Shown here piece by piece: positions 56,201 to 59,228 of a DNA stretch of 64,000 bases (positions within the stretch are counted from its first letter, which is position 1; each line of letters opens with the position of its first letter). The position numbers and the translations under genes are program-made. This DNA comes from Tragulus kanchil (lineage: Eukaryota; Chordata; Mammalia; Artiodactyla; Tragulidae). Under the pieces are notes generated by a model that saw only the letters and a list, made by a program, of their open reading frames with translations, ran no database searches and was not told where the DNA came from. Location: NCBI GenBank assembly GCA_022376925.1, contig JAIOJX010000002.1:130644831-130708830 (forward strand), read 5' to 3'.

Positions 56201-58135
56201 CTGGGGCGCATGCGCCCAGAGCCGGCGCTCTGCAACAACAGAGGCCACCGCGATGGGAGGCCCACACGAGCCAGAGAACAAAGATGGATGAAAATAGATA
56301 AATAAAAGACCAATAGAAGTGGCCCGCCCACTCCCCTCCCTCTCCAACCCGACCCCACCCAAAGTAAATAAATAAATAAATCTAAAAAAAAAAGAGAAAA
56401 GACATTGAAGTGGTGAGGAAGAGAACTCACAGATGTTGAACTATGGACATTTTGCCTGTGTTATTCACTGCAGTTTTCCTTACCACTCTCTGAAGTGGGT
56501 ATATTAACAGTTCACTTTTAAAAAAACAAAAAACAAAAAGAAACCCATTTATTTTATTTATTTATCTTTTGGGGGGTGAGGTGGGGAGGGAGGGGGATGG
56601 GCGGGCCACTTCTATTGGTCTTTCATTTCTCTATTTTCATCTGTCCTTGTTCTTTGGCTCCTGTGGGCCTCCCATCGGGGGGCCTCTGTCGTTGCAGAGC
56701 ACCAGCTCTGGACGCATGCGCCCCAGAGCTCCAGCTCGGTAATTGGACACATCAGTCCAGTCGCTCCGTGGCACGTGGGATCTTCCCAGGCCAGGGATCA
56801 AACCGGCACCCCTTGCACTGCAAGGCGGTGTCCTTACCCACTGGACCACCAGGGGAAGCCCAACAGTTCACTTTTGCAAATGAAAAAAACTGAGACTGGA
56901 GGACAGCTGGCTAACTTGCCCAAAGTCACATAGCCAGTAAGTTATACTGAATGCTGAACCAAGTATCAAGACTGAGAATTTAAAGCAAGTTAGAGTTAAT
57001 AGATTTTTATTTTCAGGAGTTAGAACGATTTTTTGACAAATGAAAAGTTCCCAGCAGGACTAAACTATTTTCTGCATTTGACTCTTATCTGTAGGAATCT
57101 AGCAAGACTAAAGTTTAAACCCCTGCAGCTCAGGTGACGAAACTCTTTTAAGGAGAATGAAAGTTTAGGGCCTTAGTGCTAAGGGGTTCTTGTATACTCT
57201 TTTTATTTTTTTGTTTTTTAAATTTTTAAAATTTATTTTACTTTATATACTCTTTTTAGTCTCTAGGGTGTGTCCTGAATTCAGCACACATTCACTCCTG
57301 CTTATGGCACCCTTTTCACAAGCAGCTGGATCCTGTCTGGTGTCTGACTTGTCCTCAATGTTTCCACATTTCCATCCACCACCTACTACTCTATCTAGGG
57401 CCTGAACAATCTACAGTCACCCCCAGAAAGATAAATTATGCCCACCAGATACTGCAAATAGAGGCATAAAAGTGCACATCTGGAAAAGTTTTCCACAAGG
57501 AAATGAGTAGGAGTTGTATATGAATCTTTTTGCTAACCAGAAAATCTATTAATCAGCGCCCATTTTTCCGAGAATTCTGATTAAAGAAATCTTTCTCTAG
57601 GGATTGGAAAGAAAAGGCAAGGATTTGTTTGGCTGAGATACATGAGAGGGTGACTGATGACCACCCGGCATTATTCATAGTGAAAATAATCAAAATAGCA
57701 ATCATATGAACAGCACACTGTGTATGCCACAACTTCATGTATAATGTCTCCTATCTTTGCAACCATCCTTTAGGTATTTTTCTGTTATTGTGTAGTTGAG
57801 TAAACTAAGGCAGAGAGGGTGAAGGCTGAGTAAGAAATCTGGGACTTTCTGATTCTAAAGTCCATGCTTTGGAAGGCTCAATCCAGCTCACGTTTAAATC
57901 TTTTCCTAAAGTAAGTTCTTTAACTTTTTCTAAAGTAGCTTCTTTAACTAACCCAGACCTGATGTTAACCTGTCCACTTTGGTGAAGATCAGGTCATTAC
58001 CAAAATTCCATAGCCAATGACTCTCTTTTACCTTTGCATTTGCTGAGATATTTTCTTCCTCTTTGGTGATATAGTCTGTCCATGTGTTCCAATGGCCACC
58101 ACCTTGCTTGAGGAAATAAAAATCATAGATGCTTC
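2744..58135 (-). CDS. DNAH7: Axonemal dynein heavy chain, internal part (11 exons)
   Basis: The gene encodes an inner-arm axonemal dynein heavy chain, an ATP-driven motor of cilia and flagella. Eleven minus-strand exons join in phase: 58032-58135, 51520-51814, 47041-47220, 25370-25493, 25132-25288, 24748-24891, 21849-22515, 20373-20538, 17113-17329, 12449-12631 and 2744-2942, in that transcription order. They total 2436 bp, about 812 codons. All have AG acceptors and GT donors on the minus strand. The product covers the AAA2-AAA3 linker, AAA3, AAA4 and stalk coiled coil 1. The start codon, AAA1/AAA2, MTBD, AAA5/6 and the stop lie outside the window. Assignment to DNAH7 rests on remembered similarity (for example [36 protein letters not shown]); DNAH12 and DNAH3 are the nearest alternatives. 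Several exons occur two or three times because of tandem duplications of about 1.1 kb, so the gene as assembled cannot be spliced into one clean frame. Confidence 0.88.
3217..3487 (+). mobile_element. CHR-type tRNA-Glu SINE (older subfamily)
   Basis: Starts gggcttccctggtggtcca; perfect B-box ggttcgatccc near 3274; tail gaaaataaataaataacc. It follows an A-rich tract. Duplicate at 4418-4688. Confidence 0.87.
3947..4143 (-). pseudogene. DNAH7: Frameshifted copy of exon 11 (c)
   Basis: Matches 2744-2942 but lacks one base in the GGG of EGD and one in the AAC of the first codon (4131-4143), giving 197 bp and a frameshift. The intron below 3919 is replaced by a compressed junction. Confidence 0.85.
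4418..4688 (+). mobile_element. Duplicate of SINE 3217-3487
   Basis: Same insertion carried by tandem duplication 2 (offset 1201 bp). Confidence 0.87.
5066..5195 (+). mobile_element. Old CHR-type SINE fragment plus (AT)n
   Basis: Begins gggactttcttggtggtctg, keeps a degraded B-box (ggttttgaccc) and ends in AACTAAATAAATAAAA, then an (AT)n tract to about 5244. The truncated first copy of its head is at 3855-3896. Confidence 0.75.
5246..5640 (+). mobile_element. Ancient L1 3' end fragment
   Basis: Contains the L1 ORF2-end signature aatattattcagccataaaa followed by typical L1 3' sequence. Heavily decayed. Confidence 0.7.
5641..6540. other. Intron; possible DNA-transposon relic near 5690-5790
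   Basis: 5690-5790 contains cagttggtcctctgtgtctg and gtattttggtatctgtggga, reminiscent of ancient mammalian DNA transposons, but the family is not assigned. Nothing else recognised. Confidence 0.35.
6547..6603 (-). repeat. Tail-only insertion with 14 bp direct repeats
   Basis: ttccatgtcacttt occurs at 6547-6560 and again at 6590-6603. The 29 bp between are only TTTA units and T. This looks like the A-rich tail of a minus-strand retrotransposition event with almost no body. Confidence 0.6.
6621..6805 (-). mobile_element. BovA-type SINE
   Basis: Minus-strand BovA unit: the plus strand shows ttgttcagttgccaagtcat, gaccccatggactgc, catgtccattgac and tgatgccatccaaccatctt. Diagnostic of ruminants. 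Confidence 0.8.
6810..7424 (-). mobile_element. BovB LINE, middle part (endonuclease-RT linker)
   Basis: Minus-strand translation gives pieces such as [20 protein letters not shown] and [19 protein letters not shown], matching the BovB ORF2 region before the RT core. Reading stops at about 6815 in sequence equivalent to where the plus-strand piece at 7425 starts. Interrupted by stops; inactive. Confidence 0.82.
7425..8469 (+). mobile_element. BovB LINE, RT 3' part, inverted relative to flanks
   Basis: Starts aaagtaatgctcaaaatcct and runs through the reverse-transcriptase core with [20 protein letters not shown] (YADD at about 7880) and [20 protein letters not shown]. Multiple stops and frameshifts outside 7823-8119. 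It lies between minus-strand BovB pieces. Confidence 0.85.
8470..9215 (-). mobile_element. BovB LINE, 5' and endonuclease part
   Basis: Minus-strand translation shows [20 protein letters not shown] and [11 protein letters not shown], the BovB endonuclease, with upstream text ([20 protein letters not shown]) typical of the BovB 5' part. Decayed. Confidence 0.78.
9243..9435 (+). mobile_element. MER5-like hAT DNA transposon relic
   Basis: cagtgattctcaaccttgac, agagtcactgaggagc, gaggttctgactcattcag and tctgggcatttgcattg follow the order of MER5-type nonautonomous hAT elements. Named from memory. Confidence 0.6.
9436..10980. other. Intron without recognised features
   Basis: No exon, RNA gene or clear young repeat seen. 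A decayed MIR on the minus strand may lie near 10570-10680. Confidence 0.5.
11000..11320 (+). mobile_element. MIR SINE followed by L2 3' end
   Basis: 11000-11205 follows the MIR order (tttggaatcagag, ttttctcatctgtaaattgg, ttaggatgatgagagttaat). 11225-11320 ends gtaagtatttagtaaatatt, like L2 3' ends. Confidence 0.65.
11325..12214. other. Intron without recognised features
   Basis: Unique-looking sequence between repeats; a MIR follows at about 12280-12405. No exon signature. Confidence 0.5.
12449..12631 (-). CDS. DNAH7: Dynein exon 10 (copy a): stalk coiled coil 1
   Basis: This 183 bp phase 0-0 exon encodes [40 protein letters not shown] and [20 protein letters not shown] plus K. It is rich in E/K/A/L with regular hydrophobic spacing, as expected for the antiparallel stalk coiled coil carrying the microtubule-binding domain. 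Acceptor gctag, donor GTATAA. An open copy lies at 13615-13797; splicing both would lengthen one stalk strand by 61 residues with no partner strand, which should not fold normally. Confidence 0.9.
12840..13072 (+). mobile_element. BovA/BovB 3' tail
   Basis: gatggcatcaccgacacaatgg-type text, catgagtttgagcaagctct and ctgactgatgg are the BovB/BovA 3' module. Duplicate at 14007-14238. Confidence 0.8.
13615..13797 (-). CDS. DNAH7: Dynein exon 10 (copy b)
   Basis: Duplicate of 12449-12631, offset 1166 bp, open with both splice sites. Part of tandem duplication 12215-14553. Confidence 0.82.
14007..14238 (+). mobile_element. Duplicate of BovA tail 12840-13072
   Basis: Carried by tandem duplication 3. 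Confidence 0.8.
14762..15005 (-). mobile_element. BovA SINE
   Basis: The plus strand reads ttcagtcactcagtcgtgtc, gaccccatggactgcagca, tgatgccatccaaccatctt and catcaggtggccaaagtatt. Complete BovA unit on the minus strand. Duplicate at 15944-16187. Confidence 0.87.
15085..15305 (-). mobile_element. MIR SINE
   Basis: acatgccaggcattttgtta, cataatagccctacaaagtg and cttaaccactgccttatcct follow a minus-strand MIR. Duplicate at 16267-16487. Confidence 0.6.
15944..16187 (-). mobile_element. Duplicate of BovA 14762-15005
   Basis: Carried by tandem duplication 4 (offset 1182 bp). Confidence 0.87.
16632..16838 (-). mobile_element. Bov-tA SINE
   Basis: Plus strand: tttagtcactaattcatgtc, catgggatttcccaggcaag, gtaggtagattctttactga and gagccaccat, the reverse of a Bov-tA. 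The first copy (15450-15557) is cut at the duplication junction. Confidence 0.75.
17113..17329 (-). CDS. DNAH7: Dynein exon 9: AAA4 to stalk coiled coil 1
   Basis: This 217 bp exon encodes [40 protein letters not shown] and [20 protein letters not shown], ending [19 protein letters not shown] is the conserved entry to the stalk; the heptad-like run after KKRQEV starts coiled coil 1. Its first base completes the Glu codon of exon 8. Acceptor ggcag, donor GTGAGC. Single copy. Confidence 0.94.
17769..17898 (-). mobile_element. (GT)n tract and CHR-type SINE relic
   Basis: (GT)n at 17769-17790 abuts a decayed minus-strand CHR SINE (gacctggaatcgaacccgt, then gaagggaagtctc at its head). Confidence 0.65.
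17932..18118 (+). mobile_element. Nonautonomous DNA transposon relic
   Basis: gttagcagactttttctgct, agtaaatattttaggcttgg, ttccaataaaacatcatttg and aactggacttggcccatgg match a common mammalian nonautonomous DNA transposon (hAT type); exact name not assigned. Confidence 0.6.
18950..19145 (+). mobile_element. BovA/BovB 3' tail
   Basis: tgtggacatgaatttgagca, ctgcagtccatggggtcaca and agttggacatgatttagcaa identify it. Duplicate at 20069-20264. Confidence 0.8.
19254..19413 (-). pseudogene. DNAH7: Damaged duplicate of exon 8
   Basis: Copy of 20373-20538, offset 1119 bp. Several bases are missing between about 19364 and 19385, so [17 protein letters not shown] is scrambled while NCCTIDWF onward is intact. 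The acceptor side is cut at the duplication junction near 19411. The damage lies within 50 bp of the junction. Confidence 0.85.
20069..20264 (+). mobile_element. Duplicate of BovA tail 18950-19145
   Basis: Carried by tandem duplication 5 (offset 1119 bp). Confidence 0.8.
20373..20538 (-). CDS. DNAH7: Dynein exon 8: end of AAA4
   Basis: This 166 bp exon encodes [20 protein letters not shown], then [20 protein letters not shown] and [30 protein letters not shown] is a hallmark of axonemal dynein heavy chains just before the stalk. Acceptor cactag above 20538; donor GTAAGT below 20373; it ends two bases into a Glu codon completed by exon 9. Intact copy; a damaged copy is at 19254-19413. Confidence 0.92.
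20580..21750. other. Intron 7, no recognised young repeat
   Basis: Between exons 8 and 7. A purine-rich stretch from 21030 to 21700 may be an ancient repeat, but I cannot name it. A short (GT)n lies near 21245. Confidence 0.4.
21849..22515 (-). CDS. DNAH7: Dynein exon 7: AAA4 with P-loop GIGGSGRQS
   Basis: The largest exon (667 bp) encodes 222 residues of AAA4. It opens with [20 protein letters not shown], carries the AAA4 P-loop GIGGSGRQS at exon residues 92-100 (arginine in place of the classic lysine, as is usual for AAA4 of this subfamily), a Walker B-like [10 protein letters not shown] at about 145-154 and [20 protein letters not shown]. Acceptor ccacag above 22515; donor GTAAGA below 21849. 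It ends one base into a codon completed by exon 8 (LAMSPIGD). It is the only large exon here that no duplication touches, and it is fully open. Confidence 0.95.
23022..23168 (-). mobile_element. CHR-type SINE relic
   Basis: Plus strand: gctgaactgggacttagtta, ctagggattgaacccagga (reverse of a B-box) and accatcaaggaagtcc (reverse of the head). Duplicate at 24056-24202. Confidence 0.7.
23488..23625 (+). mobile_element. BovA SINE piece
   Basis: ccctggagaaggaaatggca, cccatggacagaggagcctg and aacaacaacaat are the BovA 3' module. Duplicate at 24522-24659. Confidence 0.8.
23714..23857 (-). CDS. DNAH7: Dynein exon 6 (copy a)
   Basis: Same 144 bp exon as 24748-24891, offset 1034 bp, open and with both splice sites. 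If both were spliced, 48 residues would be repeated in frame. Part of tandem duplication 23008-25065. Confidence 0.82.
24522..24659 (+). mobile_element. Duplicate of BovA piece 23488-23625
   Basis: Carried by tandem duplication 6 (offset 1034 bp). Confidence 0.8.
24748..24891 (-). CDS. DNAH7: Dynein exon 6 (copy b): AAA3-AAA4 segment
   Basis: This 144 bp phase 0-0 exon encodes [40 protein letters not shown] and [23 protein letters not shown] is conserved across dynein heavy chains. Acceptor ttttcag, donor GTAAGC. An equally open copy lies at 23714-23857 and a 29 bp stub at 25967-25995. The sequence cannot say which copy is original. Confidence 0.88.
25132..25288 (-). CDS. DNAH7: Dynein exon 5: AAA3-AAA4 segment
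   Basis: This 157 bp exon encodes [20 protein letters not shown] followed by [20 protein letters not shown] and [27 protein letters not shown] is a near-universal dynein heavy chain motif. The first base completes an arginine codon from exon 4, and the exon ends in phase 0 with donor GTCAGC. The intact copy; a copy with a 2 bp deletion lies at 26236-26390. Confidence 0.92.
25370..25493 (-). CDS. DNAH7: Dynein exon 4: AAA3 C-terminal part
   Basis: This 124 bp exon encodes [20 protein letters not shown] followed by [20 protein letters not shown]. The first two bases complete the glycine of TGRFTRH with exon 3; the last two bases pair with the first base of exon 5 to give arginine. Acceptor ttccag, donor GTAAGA. 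Duplicated at 26472-26595. Confidence 0.9.
25967..25995 (-). pseudogene. DNAH7: 29 bp stub of exon 6
   Basis: The 5' end of exon 6 (DTEKFIRLW) with its acceptor appears again immediately after the junction of the 24863-27071 duplication, and is cut off there. It lacks a donor. Confidence 0.8.
26236..26390 (-). pseudogene. DNAH7: Frameshifted duplicate of exon 5
   Basis: Copy of 25132-25288 in which two bases are lost inside the FNLRDF codons (about 26286-26291), giving 155 bp and a frameshift. It belongs to tandem duplication 24863-27071. Confidence 0.85.
26472..26595 (-). CDS. DNAH7: Duplicate of exon 4
   Basis: Copy of 25370-25493, offset 1102 bp, apparently unchanged, in tandem duplication 24863-27071. 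Splicing this block (exons 4+5, 281 bp when intact) before the other would not keep the frame. Confidence 0.8.
27090..27560 (-). mobile_element. Ancient L1 3' UTR
   Basis: Plus strand reads agctttattgagatgtaatt, cacaatcattatcacaatca and ccattagcagttactttcca, the reverse of an ancient L1 3' UTR. Confidence 0.65.
27570..28091. other. Intron 3 edge, no gene
   Basis: Includes a possible MIR relic near 27655-27760; no exon. Flanks the L1 nest. Confidence 0.45.
28092..28775 (+). mobile_element. L1-a, 5' piece (5' UTR and ORF1 start)
   Basis: Starts near caaaatggcggaggaataag; the 5' UTR text parallels that of L1-b at 31680-31980 (ccgtaacaaaccagcc and gagggagcacca). ORF1 begins with ATG at 28725 ([14 protein letters not shown]) and is cut after about 50 bp by insertion of L1-b. 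The last 14 bp (28762-28775, aaatctaaatgaac) are the target site repeated after L1-b. Confidence 0.78.
28618..30890. repeat. Tandem duplication 8 (unit 1135 bp)
   Basis: Copy a 28618-29752, copy b 29753-30890. It spans the end of L1-a piece 1 and the 5' UTR of L1-b, so the L1-a/L1-b junction appears twice. Confidence 0.93.
28789..28800 (+). promoter_or_regulatory. YY1-like motif at L1-b 5' end
   Basis: aagatggcggcg sits about 14 bp inside the element, the usual place of the YY1 site that positions L1 transcription starts. Duplicated at about 29924. Function inferred from L1 biology. Confidence 0.5.
31984..32888 (+). pseudogene. L1-b ORF1 (RNA-binding chaperone), frameshifted
   Basis: [14 protein letters not shown] opens a long heptad-rich coiled coil, followed by the RRM region ([20 protein letters not shown]) and the C-terminal domain ([30 protein letters not shown]). 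The frame breaks near 32540-32571, where it hits a stop; the rest reads in another frame from 32571 to 32888. An exact 12 bp tandem repeat (32564-32575 and 32576-32587) lies at the break. ORF1p normally trimerises and coats L1 RNA. Confidence 0.85.
33704..35839. repeat. Tandem duplication 9 (unit 1071 bp)
   Basis: Copy a 33704-34768, copy b 34776-35839, with an imprecise 7 bp junction. Lies wholly inside L1-b ORF2. Confidence 0.93.
37240..37570 (+). mobile_element. Young CHR-type SINE in L1-b ORF2
   Basis: Starts gggcttcccctggtggtcca; A-box tggtccagtgc, B-box ggttggatccc; long body ending aagtggcccgcccactcccc and an AAATAAATAAATAG tail with poly(A). Flanked by direct repeats containing aaaaatgagaaaagg (ending 37239 and 37585). 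Its C-rich stretch is a pure C run here but cccctccctcccc in the copy at 38429. Confidence 0.9.
38429..38759 (+). mobile_element. Duplicate of SINE 37240-37570
   Basis: Carried by tandem duplication 10 (offset 1189 bp). Confidence 0.9.
38943..41142. repeat. Tandem duplication 11 (unit 1100 bp)
   Basis: Copy a 38943-40042, copy b 40043-41142. Covers the L1-b 3' end, its poly(A), the target-site duplication and resumed L1-a ORF1. Confidence 0.93.
39723..41386 (+). mobile_element. L1-a resumed: ORF1 remnant, then deletion into ORF2
   Basis: After the L1-b target repeat, L1-a ORF1 continues (coiled coil with stops) to 40042. The duplication then repeats the L1-b 3' end and ORF1 up to 41142. ORF1 runs on to [12 protein letters not shown] text at about 41242 and jumps directly to ORF2 sequence ([20 protein letters not shown]), so ORF1's end and the ORF2 endonuclease are missing. 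At 41387 a SINE interrupts. Confidence 0.82.
41387..41717 (-). mobile_element. Young CHR-type SINE in L1-a ORF2
   Basis: Complete minus-strand SINE with poly(T) at 41387 and head reverse aagcccc at 41711-41717. Perfect 14 bp target-site duplication cacaggtgaattct at 41373-41386 and 41718-41731. Confidence 0.93.
41732..45104 (+). pseudogene. L1-a ORF2 remnant (RT and C-terminal part)
   Basis: Decayed ORF2: [23 protein letters not shown] followed by a stop where L1-b has QGCPLSP, and VDDM in place of FADD near 42380. The C-terminal part around 43345-43542 and 44833-45030 ([13 protein letters not shown]) is still readable. More diverged than L1-b, consistent with being the older host element. 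Duplication 12 repeats 42633-43750. Confidence 0.82.
42633..44872. repeat. Tandem duplication 12 (unit 1122-1125 bp)
   Basis: Copy a 42633-43750, copy b 43758-44872. Copies differ in a T run (about 43128 versus 44251). Lies inside L1-a ORF2. Confidence 0.93.
45105..45752 (+). mobile_element. L1-c: 3' L1 fragment inside L1-a, with a SINE
   Basis: L1-a text breaks off at aatagaatattag (45104) and resumes at aaaaagaaatgcacttgagt (45750). Between them is an L1 3' UTR (cagacagagagaacagacct to aataaaaaaaaa), itself split by a SINE. Without the SINE the fragment is about 310 bp: a strongly 5'-truncated insertion. Confidence 0.75.
45192..45515 (+). mobile_element. Young CHR-type SINE in L1-c
   Basis: Starts gggcttccctggtggtccag; A-box tggtccagtgg, B-box agttcgagccc; tail AAATAAATAAATAAG plus poly(A). 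Perfect 15 bp target-site duplication gaaacatacattatc at 45177-45191 and 45516-45530. Confidence 0.93.
45753..46205 (+). mobile_element. L1-a 3' UTR
   Basis: Continues ORF2-end text (gagtcagttctaatagacgg) into the L1 3' UTR (acagacagagagaacagacc) and an A-rich end (gtaaattgataataaaaatt). Same 3' UTR type as L1-c. Confidence 0.72.
46206..46520. other. Intron flank, nothing recognised
   Basis: Unique-looking sequence between L1-a and an ancient L1 3' UTR. Confidence 0.5.
46521..46870 (-). mobile_element. Ancient L1 3' UTR
   Basis: Plus strand: agttttattgaggtttaatg, ctgctgttgttaactagagt, cccctggcaatcatcaatct and cacatgtaagtgatatcata, the reverse of an old L1 3' UTR. Confidence 0.68.
47041..47220 (-). 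CDS. DNAH7: Dynein exon 3: AAA3 Walker B region
   Basis: This 180 bp exon encodes [20 protein letters not shown], then [20 protein letters not shown] and [16 protein letters not shown]. With the last base of exon 2 it completes the Walker B motif [20 protein letters not shown] is the conserved sensor-region signature of dynein AAA modules. The acceptor (cccag) is above 47220 and the donor GTATGT below 47041. An apparently identical exon lies at 48119-48298. The length is a multiple of three, so both could be spliced in frame, but that would repeat 60 residues of AAA3. Confidence 0.92.
47690..47948. mobile_element. L2 and MIR relics
   Basis: ctccagggtagggacttatt to caatgaatgttgattaaatg resembles an L2 end; the following text to 47948 resembles a minus-strand MIR. 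Repeated at 48768-49026. Confidence 0.5.
48119..48298 (-). CDS. DNAH7: Duplicate of exon 3 (AAA3 Walker B region)
   Basis: Copy of the exon at 47041-47220, offset exactly 1078 bp, open and with both splice sites. It is part of tandem duplication 46871-49026. Probably the same locus represented twice. Confidence 0.8.
49430..50735 (+). mobile_element. BovB LINE, RT to 3' end
   Basis: Decayed BovB RT: caagctaggctttagcagta, a degraded YADD at about 49965 (cacataagcagatgat), then [40 protein letters not shown] and a tail gttggacatgacttagtgac. Numerous stops. Confidence 0.85.
50755..50867 (+). mobile_element. BovA SINE piece
   Basis: cctggagaatcccatggaca, gaggagcctggtaggctaca and gtcagacatgatttagtgac. 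Confidence 0.75.
51240..51372. repeat. Purine-rich GGAA/GAAA tract
   Basis: About 130 bp of almost pure A/G on the plus strand. Repeated at 52365-52497 by duplication 14. Confidence 0.9.
51520..51814 (-). CDS. DNAH7: Dynein exon 2: AAA3 with P-loop GPTGTGKS
   Basis: This 295 bp exon is intact. It encodes [20 protein letters not shown] and continues through the Walker A motif GPTGTGKS (exon residues 32-39) to KKAVVFV. AAA3 is a regulatory nucleotide-binding site in the dynein ring. The acceptor (cacag) is above 51814 and the donor GTAAGG below 51520. The exon ends one base into a codon; exon 3 completes it to give the Walker B sequence VVFVDDLN. This copy keeps three consecutive arginines before KGLFGPP and is the only open one of three. 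The others are at 52645-52937 (2 bp deletion) and 53961-54051 (fragment). Confidence 0.92.
51900..52145 (+). mobile_element. MIR SINE relics
   Basis: tctttatctgctaaatggaa, ataataatggcacctagttc and gaggattaaatgatatcttg follow MIR; 52040-52145 looks like a second, reversed MIR. Repeated by duplications 14 and 15. Confidence 0.6.
52645..52937 (-). pseudogene. DNAH7: Second copy of AAA3 P-loop exon, 2 bp deleted
   Basis: Near-identical repeat of the exon at 51520-51814, offset 1125 falling to 1123 bp. Two bases are missing in the arginine run before KGLFGPP (about 52695-52700), which shifts the frame and makes the copy 293 bp. Splice sites are otherwise kept. It belongs to tandem duplication 51034-53270, so it is probably an assembly duplicate with an indel error rather than a real extra exon. 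Confidence 0.85.
53710..53922 (-). mobile_element. Bov-tA SINE
   Basis: Plus strand: tgtgtagtcactaagttgtt, tccatgggatttcccatgca, cccaacccagggactgaacc and actgagccaccagggtagtc, the full reverse of a tRNA-headed Bov-tA. Duplicate at 54824-55036. Confidence 0.87.
53961..54051 (-). pseudogene. DNAH7: Third, partial copy of AAA3 P-loop exon
   Basis: Only the 5' 91 bp of the exon (VSELII to about VLF) are present, with the acceptor. The copy is cut at 53960/53961, the junction of the 52847-55084 tandem duplication, before the P-loop. It cannot act as an exon because it lacks a donor. Confidence 0.85.
54824..55036 (-). mobile_element. Duplicate of Bov-tA 53710-53922
   Basis: Carried by tandem duplication 15 (offset 1114 bp). 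Confidence 0.87.
55195..55940 (+). mobile_element. BovB LINE 3' part
   Basis: aaggaactaaggagcctctt, [20 protein letters not shown] and catgctgcagtccgtggggt, ending gaactgactga. Decayed. Confidence 0.82.
56066..56389 (+). mobile_element. Young CHR-type SINE, intron 1
   Basis: gggcttcccctggtggtcca, A-box tggtccagtgg, perfect B-box ggttcgatccc, tail AAATAAATAAATAAAT plus poly(A). Perfect 15 bp target-site duplication aaaagagaaaagaca at 56051-56065 and 56390-56404. Confidence 0.94.
56520..56861 (-). mobile_element. Young CHR-type SINE, inverted neighbour
   Basis: Complete minus-strand copy with poly(A) (reverse at 56520-56560) and head reverse ggggaagccc at its upper end. Perfect 14 bp target-site duplication aacagttcactttt at 56506-56519 and 56862-56875. 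Confidence 0.94.
56880..58031. other. Intron 1, MIR relic then unique sequence
   Basis: 56885-56990 resembles a minus-strand MIR (actgagactggaggacagct, gcccaaagtcacatagccag). T/A-rich patch at 57195-57250. No exon seen until 58032. Confidence 0.5.
58032..58135 (-). CDS. DNAH7: Dynein heavy chain exon 1 of window (AAA2-AAA3 linker)
   Basis: This 104 bp exon encodes [16 protein letters not shown] followed by [19 protein letters not shown]. The pattern (SIYDF...W..W..YI) is the conserved segment between AAA2 and AAA3 of axonemal dyneins. The acceptor AG lies directly above 58135 and the donor GTAAAA directly below 58032. The exon starts at codon position 2, so an upstream exon must supply one base; none is visible up to 64000. 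It ends in phase 0 and joins exon 2 (VSELII). It is a single copy: the nearest duplication begins at 58257. Confidence 0.9.
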
Positions 58136-58739
58136 CTGGATCCAAAGGAACAGTACAAGTTATTAGCACATCAGGGGTTCACATTTCATATTTGAGATAT
58201 TTAACTACCTCAGCCATAGGCATCTGAAATGTAACTATCAGTATTGACACAGCTGTGGAACTGTATAAACTAGAACAATACCTTTTAAAGAATAATGACT
58301 TTATTATATGTATAAAAAAATAAGTGCTGATTATGCAAATAATGATTCATAATAATATAAACAGGAAGTATTGAAAAGAACAAAAAAGGGAGAAAATAAA
58401 TTGCTCCAAATTTCACATTCAGAGATAGCTTTTGACAGGAATCCTTCCAGTCCTCTCTTGAGGCACACAAACATATTGAAAGTAGAAGTACATGTAAATG
58501 AAAGAAAGAATTTTATTAAGATAGGACTGTTTGATATGATATTTAATATACTATGTATATAAATAACATGAATTATATTAATATAACAATAATATCTTTT
58601 ATATATTATGCTATTGACAAATCAAAACATTAAACCTAATTTTATTTAAACTAGACAACTAAACTGAAACTGAAAGACCTGCTGAACTTCAGATAATCAC
58701 TACTCACTACAGGAGATACTGGCTCCTAAAAGTGGCTTC

Positions 58740-58900
58740 TTTTTTTTTCAATTGATATATAATTGACAAAGATCATCATATTTGTTTCAGGTATATAATT
58801 TAATGATTCAAAGTTTTATATATAGGGAAATGATTGTATTATAAAATGATTATAACAAAGATTATATTTATTCATATATAATGCACATAATATTAAATGA
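58740..58900 (-). mobile_element. L1 3' UTR fragment
   Basis: ttcaattgatatataattga and gtttcaggtatataatttaa are the reverse of an L1 3' UTR. Duplicate at 59832-59992. Confidence 0.55.
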
Positions 58901-58910
58901 TCCAGGGATT

Positions 58911-59228
58911 TCCGTGGTGATCAGTGGTTAAGAATCCACCTGCCAATGCAAGAGACACTGGTTCGATTCCTGGTCTGGGAAGATTCCACATATGGAAGAG
59001 CAACTACCCCTGTTCACCACAACTACTGAGTTCAGACTCTACAGCCCATAAGCCACAACTTCTGAAGCCCATGTGCTGTAGGACTTGTGCTCTGCACAAT
59101 GAGAAGTGTATACACTGCATTGAAGGGTACCCCCCATTTGACACAACTAGAGAAAACTGGCATGTAGCAACAAAAACTCAAAGAAGATAATGAAGTCCCA
59201 GTGCAGTCAAAAGTAAACAATAAAAAAA
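58911..59228 (+). mobile_element. Classic CHR SINE
   Basis: gggatttccgtggtgatcag, B-box ggttcgattcc, then the body agccacaacttctgaagccc and an AAACAATAAAAAA end. Older and different in body from the young subfamily. Duplicate at 60003-60318. Confidence 0.8.

Noticed and set aside
57190..57405. Plus-strand open frame with a hydrophobic start
   Set aside because: T-rich intron sequence; no splice or family evidence.
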